Source: Sphacelaria rigidula (Eukaryota > Phaeophyceae > Sphacelariales). Taken from it: 21,743 bases of DNA. The stretch covers positions 1 through 21,743 of the forward strand of contig CAXNAA020000389.1 of NCBI GenBank assembly GCA_964200075.2. The letters run 5' to 3'. This document shows, one piece after another, positions 1 through 10,929 of the stretch. The number at the start of each line of letters is the position of its first letter. Within the stretch, counting starts at the first letter, position 1. The notes under the pieces were generated by a model. The model was not told the DNA's origin. It saw only the letters and a program-made list of their open reading frames with translations, and did not search any database. Position numbers and translations under genes: made by a program.

Positions 1-1922
1 CGGGTGAAGACCCCGTTCACCAGGAGGGTGTCATTGACCGTAAATGGTCCAAGAAACATAGTTTTCCTGCTTTAGCGCAGTGACTAGGTGGAATTGAAGA
101 AAAACAATCATTTTTAGGTCTTCATTGATATGATCCGGATCGAGTTGGTCCACCGAAAACACCGAATAGCTAGAGCCAGGGATCGTCTTTTCGCAGGACC
201 CCCGAAGATCGGTCGAGCCGGTAAGTCACTCAATATTGATCGCAGATATATGTTCTTCCAATATTTGTCAACAGGATCAAAATATCCCCAGATGCCCTTT
301 TTTTGCATCCAGCAGTCACCGTGATGAGCGGTGGCAAGCAAAACAAATTTGGACAATCTTTGAGAAAGTAAGAAATTACGGATTCCGCAGCTGGATTCCG
401 CATACTTCTGACGCTGACTGTGTATACATCAACTATAGTAGTGTCAGAGAGCAGTCATGCGCAACATGATGGAGCAATGTCAACTTCGGGTAGCCTTCAA
501 CTCGCAGCAAACACACACAGGGAATCACAAGTGCCAATGCATGATACAGCGCACCGCACAGCAGCCAACACGTTGCACCCTCTGCATACGCCTACTCTTT
601 GCCACACTCATTGCCTACCTGGTACGGTACAGGTACGCAGTCAGAGTACGCGGACCACAGGCGATCAATGCATTGCGTTGTCGCCGCAGCCGGGACCTAC
701 ATATATCGGACAATGAGTGCTTCTCCACGACACAGCGACATACCTCCTTGCCCCCTCCCGCTGAGATATGCATGCCCAACCTCTGTAGTGCCACTTATCC
801 GGGCTGATGTGGAGCCCTCTTCCCCAAAATCGTCTGCTCCCTCAGCATCATATGTTAGGCCTTGGAGCATGACCGTCTCAATGTGTTTTCCCGTTTCGGA
901 TTATTTATATGATCAACACACCGCCTCCATAACATTGAAAGAATAACACTGGATCTCTCGTCCACTGTTTGAAACAATCACAGCCCTCTCACACGTAAAT
1001 GCCTGCATCATTTGCCTTTTTCGGAAGGGTATTTGGGATTTTCACTATCCATTTTCAAGCGCAGACTCGCGAACATTCTGTATGTGTTGAGCCATTTTGG
1101 TGAGCCAACGGCGGTTTTGGTATTTGTCATTATTCCAAGGTCGGTACAAACTGTACGATGGCAAATGACGGTTCACATTACAGTGAGATTCGGCACGACG
1201 CACCACACAACAGGACACGATATACGAAATACTGAGTATAAACAAACCACACATCACAGGTGCGTTCATCTTCATTTCAAGATTGCCCCGCGGAACAATG
1301 CGGACGAGTTTGAAAGGGGAAAACTCCTGCTCCGTGCCTTATTTCAGACAGGTTTTCGTGTTTCCGTTGCTCTTCTGACACTCTTACTGTTGTAAGGAAC
1401 ACGCACTCACCAGCCCATGATGCGGTGGGTAGATTAGCTGCACTGCACTGTACCGTATCATCTGTGCTGCGCTCCACCGTCGCACTATTACTCATGATGC
1501 ACTGACAACCGCTGGCAGATAACATCATTTCACACACTATATTTTCATCCCTGTCGTCATTCCAACAAGCACGATCAAGTGTTTGAACCTATGCGGAAAG
1601 AGCTCGATTTGTTTGAATCTTTCTGAAAGCAGAATAACTGATAATGGTTGAAGAGAATACAAACAAGAAGTAAACATGCGCCCGTTTTTTTTTTCAAGTA
1701 GATCGAATCAGGTACAGTGCACACTAAATTCGGTAGTATCATTGGAGATATTTGCAGAACATAAAAACATTTATGTACCCGATTGAGGTAGATTTAATCT
1801 CCTGCTGCGGGCTGTCAACAGGCCAGAGTACAGACTGACACCTGCTGCGCACTCCGGAAAAGTAGAACACAGGCATACTTCAATAACGAAGGAGACGATT
1901 GACGCAGTGTAGACAAGAGGTT
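1..1922. other. Upstream flank, no gene recognised
   Basis: Several short open frames occur on both strands (for example 457-807 plus and 114-356 minus), but none shows a recognisable domain or a convincing start. The stretch should contain the promoter and 5' UTR of the repeat gene; no clear TATA box or other core element could be identified. A short T run is present near 1685-1694. Confidence 0.5.
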
Positions 1923-2596
1923 ATGGCTGACGGCAAGGCGCACGAGGCAAAAGTGAGTACTGACGGTGGCGGTGACAAAGGATGCCATCAGACACCGAAG
2001 CCGACAGCGCCATTATCAAGGGTAGTCATGGGAGTGGGCGGTCGTCACCAACAAAAGACCTCATCTTTGATGGACGTCATGTTTCCATCATCTGGTACGG
2101 AACAACCTAGAAGAGGCGCAGCAACAACGCGCCGAACCACCTCAACTCGTCTCAACCAAAACAATAACCCTCTAGTCAACGACGAAGACGTACTGCTACA
2201 TCTGATGCCTTTCGCAGAAGCCGAGGGTTATCAATTTGTGGGCGGGGTCAGTAAATGTTGGCGCGATGCTTGGGATGGTGGCCACGGTGGAAACTCCGGC
2301 CTCAAACGCGAATCCACGCTAGCCTCGGCTGTAGAGTCAGCATCTCGGTTAGCTTGGGCCAAGGCAGGAGGTTGTCGATGGGACGCTACCATCTGTCAGC
2401 GGGCGGCGGCAGGGGGGCATCTGGACACATTGCGATTTGCGAGAAGTCGAGGGTGTCTATGGGACGAGAGGACCTGCACTCAAGCGGCGGCGTCGGGGCA
2501 GCTATCTATCTTGAGGTGGGCGCATGCCAACGGATGTCCATGGGACGCGCAGACTTGTGCTACGGCTGCCTGGGGAGGCGATTTGGACATGCTCAG
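1923..2596 (+). CDS. Exon 1: N-terminus, F-box-like segment, ankyrin-type units 1-3
   Basis: The exon encodes residues 1-224 plus two bases of codon 225. The first in-frame ATG is at 1923, in a good eukaryotic context (G at -3, G at +4). The frame stays open upstream to a TTG at 1899, but no other ATG is available, so 1923 is preferred; a 5' UTR exon further upstream cannot be excluded. Residues 61-80 are Arg/Thr/Asn-rich. Residues 86-120 form the F-box-like helix-rich segment, followed by a linking helix (STLASAVESAS). Unit 1 is 142-168 (GCRWD), unit 2 is 169-195 (GCLWDERTC) and unit 3 is 196-222 (HANGCPWDAQTC). The donor is CTCAG|GTATGT, splitting an Arg codon after its second base (phase 2). 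Reading past the donor reaches a stop after 11 unrelated residues, which supports splicing here. Confidence 0.88.
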
Positions 2597-5500
2597 GTAT
2601 GTTTTTCCTTGTGACCAAAAACCACTCTAGTCCTTCTGCTTTGTCGCCGTGCAAGCTGACACGAGGCCACGATCTACTGTTACTAGCTCGCTACCTTCTG
2701 TCTTTGCATCCGTTGCATCCATTACATCCGACCCGTGCCTTCGCTGCCTCCGCTGCTTGTGCTGCTGCTGTGGTTTTTCTCAGCTATAATCTTTCGGTAG
2801 GACACATGAGAACGGACGGTGATACTTTTTGGTTTGGCTTTGTAGGGTGACTCTTTGTTCTGTGTTGTCCTTATCCCGAAGACCAAGTCTCCACGAAAGC
2901 GGCAGCCGTAGATGTTGATCCTCCGTATTGTACATACAGTACAAGAATGCATTTCATGTGTGTGTACGTTTCTTCCGTTGATCTACGGTGCGAGTTACTG
3001 ACGGTTATTCATCCACTGGAGAGGGGTACGCTGACCTGCGCTTCCTCGTGTATCATGTCACTGTGTGTGCGTATTTTGTCTCAGTTCAAGCTCATGCATA
3101 TTTGAGTTACGGTGGGGTCCACGAGATGTGGGAGGACACAGCAGAGGTGATGAAACTCTGAAGACGGCACATTTCTTCCGTGTTTTCCCTGGTTTCCCCG
3201 TGAATCCCGACGTTTCGGTGGATAAATTCCGGAGCAACTAGCCTGAAACTCGAACCGTCAGTCATTCAGACAGGCGGCACTCTTTACGGACGGAACTGGA
3301 AGTAGAGCTAGGTTGCACGACGTTGTCTACCGCTCTTCGGTTGTACTGGAATTGTATCAAACAATAATCGACGAATTGATATCGGTAGTCCACCCTGAAT
3401 CCTGTATATGGACTAACTTATCTCTCCACTTGATTCACTGCTTTCTGTCATTATGAGCTGAGCTCGCTTCGTTGTCAGGGTACACCATTATATGCTGTTT
3501 TCATATCTACTCTGCACTGCATTCACACTTTGTGGTACTACTGTGTTAGTGGCTGTTCAAGCTGTCCTTTGGACTGTCCTGTGCTGTGGGTGTGGCGCAC
3601 TGCTGCCCCCCGCCTGTCGTTGAGTTCGAGCTTGTTGCTGACCCTACACGCAGCCTTGTACGGGACAACAAGAGATCGGGCGTGTCCCCTTCCACTTATC
3701 GCTGTCTTCTCCCGATCAAAACCGTACATACATTTGAAATACATCATGAACCAGATGGGCCAGGCGAGCGGGCTGCCCATGGGACGCGTCCACGTGCAAG
3801 GAGGCGGCGGCCGGCGGGCACCTTGAGGTGTTGCAGTGGGCAAGGGCCAACGGTTGCCCCTGGGACAAGGTACGCACCTCTGTGCCTTCGGTTGTGAGTA
3901 ACACCACCTGTAGACTGGAGGTTAGCTGGAAGTTATGGCTTATGAAGAGGTCCGCAGGATTATTTATATTTTGCGTAAGATGGTCCTGTGCATCCATACG
4001 CTTCCTCATACAAAATAGAAGATAGCTTGTGGACGACCCTCCACCTACGACCGAGCATGTCGATGGACGGTATGAGGCTCTTATGGTCTGGTGGGCGATC
4101 CTAGGACGAGACCAAATAGAATAATGTCCGTCCCTTTCATACATTGTATGACGTGAAATTCGTCCTCACACCTGCGGGCATGGCAACTTTCAACTTTCAA
4201 AGTTTACATGCGTGTTTGTAGGCAAAAGCATGCAGTCACTTGTTTGCACGCTGAGGAGTAATCATCACCCTGCAGCACCACAAGAAAGAAGCAAACCACC
4301 TGCCTCTCCCTGCCGCAATCTTGAACACTCAGGACACGTCCTCCTTCACAGCGAGAATGGGACATCTCGAGGTGCTCAAGTGGTGCCGGGACCAGGGATG
4401 CCCGTGGAGTTCTGCAACCATAACGTTCGCTGCAGGAGGTGGTCATCTGGATGTGGTCATGTGGTGTAGAGAAAAGGGGTGCGACTGGGATAAGACCACG
4501 TGCGCCGCTGCTGCTAGAGAGGGGCACCTCGAAGTCCTACAATGGTGCAGGGCACAGGTGTGTGTTCCATGTAGGGTACACGTTTGGGTCTACAATGGTC
4601 CCGTGTGGTGTGGCGTAGAGTCGGGATCCATTATGGTGTTATCCTTTGCGTCGCGAAAGAACCCGCCATATCTGGCTACTTTTCGTGCGTGATACATGTC
4701 ATAAATCACGGTTGAATTCGTAGAGATAAGGGGGCTTGGCAAGCTACACCTTCCGTGGGGGCTTCCTTTCTCAACCCTGAGGCTTTTGTCGTATGTGTGT
4801 GGTGAAGTCCCTCTACCATAAACGGATGAAGCGCATAAAATACCAAGTTTATCCCACATATCACATTTCCGTCGTGCCTTCCGCCACATATATGGTGAAG
4901 GTTTTGGGGGGGTCTCGAAATGCTTCGGGACTGTTGTCTGTGGTGCGCGCATGCCTGAGTTTTCCCGCGCGGCAGCAGCCCACATTTTCACCAAACGAGC
5001 AAATTATTTCTTCGCACAACCGATGCGCTCCCTGTACAGCTTTGACACAAGTATCGCATACCAGCAGAATCGAAGACAACCGGTCTCATTGCTGTGTGTG
5101 AGTTTTTTGAGACGGAACTGGGTGTGTCACGTACAATTTGAACCTCAGTGTTCCATAGCAAAATATTGACAAATGTTCTGGATGCGGCCAATGCTGGCGA
5201 GAATCACGACCTTCTTCCCTCACAATCTGTGAGTGTGACATTCAATGTAAATCTCAGTGTTGCATAGCAAAATATCGACAAATGTTCTGGATGCAGCCAA
5301 TGCTGGCGAGAATCACGACCTTTTTTGCCTCACAACCTCGTGGTGCGTCGTTTAACCGTGTCGCCAACCCTGCGATGGTTACGGCCAAGGTGGGTCACCC
5401 CATTATTTAACGCCAATTTTTTTAGTCGAACTCGTTTTTTTCAATCCCGGGGTTACGCGGTGTTCGCAGGCGTTTTCCGCCAATTTCTACAAGTACTGTC

Positions 5501-8500
5501 ATACTAAATAGCAGCATTACACGTATAGTAGCCGTATTTCGTCGACGCCCGTTTCGCCGTGTTCACGGTTGGCGGCCGATTCTCCCTTGAGTTCGTGCGC
5601 CGAACAGTCAACTTCTCCCTGACGACTCGTATGTGTGTATGGGCATGTCTACTCGCGCGATCGCTTCAGTCAACTTGATGCATCAGGTGTCTTTCACGAC
5701 TCAACACTGAACATCCCGTGTGTGAGCACGTTAAGGAGCAATAGAAGTAATCTCGAACTCGAGACAGGAGGTATCTCAGGCTCGAGGTTCGCGCGGGCAT
5801 ATCTTACGGCAATTTACTGCTGTAAAATTTACGAGACAGCTCGAGTTGAACCCTTCGGCCACCAGGAAGGTGGTCCATCTGGATCATGCATACTTTTTTC
5901 AAGAGTTTTTTTTTGTCGGTTCAATATATGACCTGATCTCCTCGTTGCCGAAGGGTTGAGGTAACTCTTCGTGTCAGTGACTCGCCAGGGACATCCGAAA
6001 GTAAGATATCCGAAGCAAATGATGCCGATGACGGCGATGCGTCATTGAAGAGCTTCGTTCCGTCGCCGCAGTTTTCGCTTCGTCTCGATATCGTTCTTCG
6101 CTCCTCACGTACCATACACCCTGTCACCCGTTGACGATAGGCAGTGCGAGCGTAGACAACGCAAGTGCGAACAGCCTAACTTGCGTAACTCAATCCATCC
6201 TGGCTTTCGTTGTACTGTTTGCTACGTACATCGCGCTTGCGTTAGCCCTTTCATCTTTCCGAGGTAGGCACATCCCTACATTTCCCTACACCTCAAACCG
6301 TCATAGAAAGTCGGAGTAGTTCCGAAATCTATGGCGTGGGTGTGTCAGGTGGCGCTCGAACACGATTCGTTCCAAATTTCCTCGAGTAGGACGAATCATC
6401 GCCTGTTCGAATAACGAAATCCACGATTTTTTGGCCTGACTGCTCGAAAGAGGGCAAAAGTTGACCGCTGATCAAGAAGGGCTTCCACGTGATTTTTGCG
6501 CCATTCCACGTGCCTCGGCTGCGCGAAACTGGGTTGCAACACTCAAAACCAAGACTCAGCATTGGATCGTACGATTCATACGATACGCATCGACACTAGA
6601 ATCGAGGTAATTTCCAGTTGATAGTTCATCCCACCCTTGCAAATTTCAAAGCCATGTGTAGGTCAAGAAGCAGAAGGAAGTCTGATCGTCATATTTGATG
6701 TTTATCCTTCGACGGCGTGGGGTGGGTTAGAAGGTCGATGGCGTGACGTACATTCAACAGATTTGAAACACTTTGGCCTTGTGACAGCGAGGGTAGGGCA
6801 CCCGCTGAATCGGCATCAATTTCACTTGACATAATGGGTGATCCACATGGACTACCCACATCGCGGTCTAGGGGTTGACCCTTAGACCGTGAGATTAGTC
6901 TTTCTGGATCATGCATCGTTTTTTTCAGTTGAAATTGATGCCGATTCAACAGAAGACTGACCTCGCGGTCTAAGGGTTGACCCTTACGCGGAGAGAGGTG
7001 GGTCTGCTGAATCGGCATCAATCTCCCTTGAAAAAAGTATACATGATGCAGATGGAATACCGTCGCGGTCTAGGGGTAAAGGGTCCTACCTGAGTACGGT
7101 TGAAGGGTCGAACAACAGTGCACGACCGCATGAATCATTGGCGCTGACTGCGGAATGCTTGGTATGCGCCACTAGTCATCAGGTAATGGAGACTACATAG
7201 CTGTATCGTCATCAGCGTGTACGCTCAAACTGGCGATATTTTTTCCAGGCCCATTTCCTGCTGGGATGTTGATACGGTATATTTTGAGGAACTCGTTGAA
7301 ATTGTCAACCTCGATGAGATGATACGGCTTCCGTCCAAGTGGTTTTCATTTCATGAAACACGAAAGTAACGCATGTCTCCATTATCCCCGAATGTAGTTC
7401 GTGTGATGCGAGCCCCAGACCTAATTTTCCCCACTACTCGTATGTCTGGAGTGGTCACCAATACAGTATAGTGGTGTTATCATTCCCGTCTATTCTGCAA
7501 TTTCCCCGAATGTAGTTCGTGTGATGCGAGTCAGACCTCATTTCCCCCTACTACTCGTATTTCTGGAGTGGTCACCAATACAGTACAACAGTGGCGTCTG
7601 CATTCCCGTCTTTTGTGAACGGTATTTGGTATTGGGTCGAAAATGTATCGCCCCGAATACGCATAGGATATTAATATTTTCTAAGCGTGTTTTTTGGGCC
7701 CTTGAGGCCGGATGTTATGGCATACAGATTTTTGGCCCACTGATTGTTCACTTTTTGGAAGTTTTGCCCCACGTTTGACTCCCAAACAGGGAAAATCGCC
7801 AACACACGTTTTGGACACTTTGCATCACCCCATAGAGAGGAGCCTAGTCTGCTTTTCTGATTCGCTTGGCCCCAAGGTTTCGAGAGCCGCCGCTGAACAA
7901 TAATCCGTGTGCAATGAAATCTGCGCCAACCTCCACAGATTTTTGGGCAAACTGGCGGGGGTCGGCAAGCACAGAATTTTGCACACGAATTTTTGTTCAG
8001 CGGCCAATCTCAAAACCTCGAAGCCAAGCGAATCTGAAAAGCAGACTAGGCTCCTCTCTCTGTGGGGTGATGCAAAGTGTCCGAGACGTGTGTTGGCGAT
8101 TTTCCCTGTTTGAGTGTCAAGAAGTGGCTCAAACATCCCACAAGTGAACAACCCGTGGGCCAAAAGTCTGCGTGCTTAACATCCGGCCTAACTTGTTTTT
8201 TTCTGGCCAATCTTATGCGAGAAAGTATCCCCCAAAATTACCCAATATATCCGCATATTCTCGCATGGATATTCCAGATATGATAAATCTTGCCCAAAAT
8301 TACACCAATACACCGAATCTATGTACGATACGGACGTGGATATCACGCGATTTGTGAACATCAAAATCGGCCGTATTTTATGTTGTCTCCAGGCTTCCGA
8401 TCCTTGGCGCGCATGTAACAATGGTGTCGCCCCACCACACCCGTGCACACGAAAAACAAAACCACTACGCACCATATACCACACACCACACAAACATGTG

Positions 8501-10877
8501 TGATGAGCAACTCCTGGTCAACACCCCCAGCCGACAGCACTGCATCTGGACAGCAAAGTAATGTCACAAATTGGTGAGAGAAGAAAAACTTGACAACAAC
8601 TCCGACTACCACCGTCACTTGAAGGCGTGTCTTGCCTCTACTTGTTTGCTCTGCTTGTTCGCGTTTTGAGCGTTTGGACGCGTCGTCCCTCTGGCGCTGG
8701 CGTGTCTGCCTCTATGCAGTATGCGCGGCACGTGCACCAAGTGTATGCAGCTCACTGATGAGACACGTAACTCGTCACTCGTTACACTAGGGGGCAGCGT
8801 AATCACAAATTCTTGACATGCAGGCCCCAAGATCGAAAAATTAAGTTATTCAGGGGAGGGGCAACACCCACCCGACTATCCCCTGGTTTATTGCCGAAGC
8901 GTTGGCGGATGCGGTCAGCTGCTGTGGACAGAGATCCTTTCGGGACAGCGGACAAGGAGCAGAAGTAAATATGTAGACCCCGCAAAATCCACCAGACTTT
9001 TGGGTGTTTTCGGTGTTGATCGATCAATTTTTAAAAAAATAGAATCAGCACAACTTTCGAAAAATCTCCTCCGGCATCTGAGGTCATCGGGACAGACTGG
9101 GCAAGGAGCAGAAGCAGATATTGTACGAATCTCGCAGAGCCCACCAGACTTTTCGTTTTTTGTCAATGTTTATTGATCAATTTTATGAAACAAAATCATC
9201 AGAAAAAATCAAAACAGATGAACTTCTTGTAACGAAGTTGACAAGAAAATTCATGACACTTGACATTTCGATAAAATGTCCTCCGGGGAGGAGGGGGGGG
9301 GGGGGGGGGGGGGGCCTGGATGTCCGAAAATTTCCTCCGCGTTGCCTCCTGATTACACACATGAATAACACGAGTATACCACACCCTTCGAGTTAATCTG
9401 CATAATCTGGGCGACTCGTCCCTATATCCAGAGATATCTCGAGGGAAATCGGGTGCAATCTCGTATACGCACAGGATGGTCCAAATACCTGGATACGATA
9501 CTTCTTATACGAGATTGCAGATATATGCGATTTTTTTCACCCAAAATATCTATTTTCTGTTGGAGCCATTTTCAGACCTAATCAGATGCCCAGTACGAAT
9601 ATACCACGCAGATATCGAAACGGTTTTTAATGTGAATACAAGAACGACAATACCGAATTCTACACAGTCCACACCCTTCGGTATGTGTGGGCGCATCAGC
9701 CGGGGTCGCACACAGGAAGGCCAACACAAGAGTTCTCATTTTTTCATCTTGATTCAGCACACCACCTTCCTTCTCTGGTGCCTGTCTTACTTTTTATCGC
9801 GAAAAGGGTTCAGCGGTCTTTTTTCCTCATCGACCGTGAAGTCGAACTTTTTTTGCCCACGGCATGTCGGTCTCCGCTGGCCGTTGGGTATGATTTGAGG
9901 GAAAGTCCTAGATCGTATGACTTCACCCGAGATTCGAACCCATGACCCAAACGTCAGACGATGTCGAGATTACCAACTGAGCCACCGCGGCGAGCGCAGC
10001 TCCACGAAACACCCAAACGGGCAGTGGTGTCGTGGATGTCTTGTGTATGATATCCTGATTTTTATCCCACGTATTCTGATGCTTCTTACTCTGTCTCATC
10101 GTCATGAAGCCCCTCAAGCCTCGAGCCCGCTGTGCTACTGTAGGATACAAGCCCAAATAATTTCATCATGATCATGTCCTCTGGGAGATCTCCAATTTCA
10201 CAGACCCCTTTATCGTTGAGGAGATCTCGTACCATCTTCGTCACCAGTGTTGCGCCAAAAAAAAAAAATCGGAACATAATTTGACGGCTGCTCCCTCATG
10301 TGAACTGCTGCAACGCATAGCAGCAGAGATGGTAAAGCGGACTTGTTGACGGTGGTTCTCATAACATATGACCGAAGTTACAGCACCTTTCAGCGTCTAC
10401 CGCGCCCACGGGGCCGTGTGTCATGAACTGCGCACCTCAGCATACAATATGCCGATCGGTACACTCCCGATGGTCATGATCCAGAAAGGGCCCAAGTGCA
10501 AACCCGTGGCCGCTCAAGATGTGGAAGTTAGTGGACGTGCGCGTGCATATATGCATTCATCTGTGGTGTACGAAGTCTGAACTACGGGACAGCCGCTCTG
10601 AGGGCGCATCGACGGGATTTCCCGAAATTGCTTGTGGCCATGTCGGTAATTTGTGGGGGGCTCAATCGTGCGGGCGCTTGGCGCACAGTTTACCTGTATT
10701 GTGTCCGACTCGTGCGCAAACTTTCATGAGGGAACGCGAAGTCCCAGGCGAGAAATCAACAACGAAAGTTGCTCTGAAAACTGGAGGTTTACCGTCGGAA
10801 AGTATCCCAATAACACGAGATCGGTTACCTCCTGGTTACGCCTCATCAGATTCGGTTACGCAGTATTACGGGACTGC

Positions 10878-10929
<52 letters not shown>

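Noticed and set aside
7712-8163. Similar open frames on opposite strands, at first sight a duplicated small protein gene.
   Set aside because: The likeness comes from the two arms of the long inverted repeat; nothing else supports coding.
9919-9991. A functional tRNA gene on the minus strand.
   Set aside because: The acceptor, D and anticodon stems do not pair, although the A and B boxes are good. It is listed as SINE-like instead.
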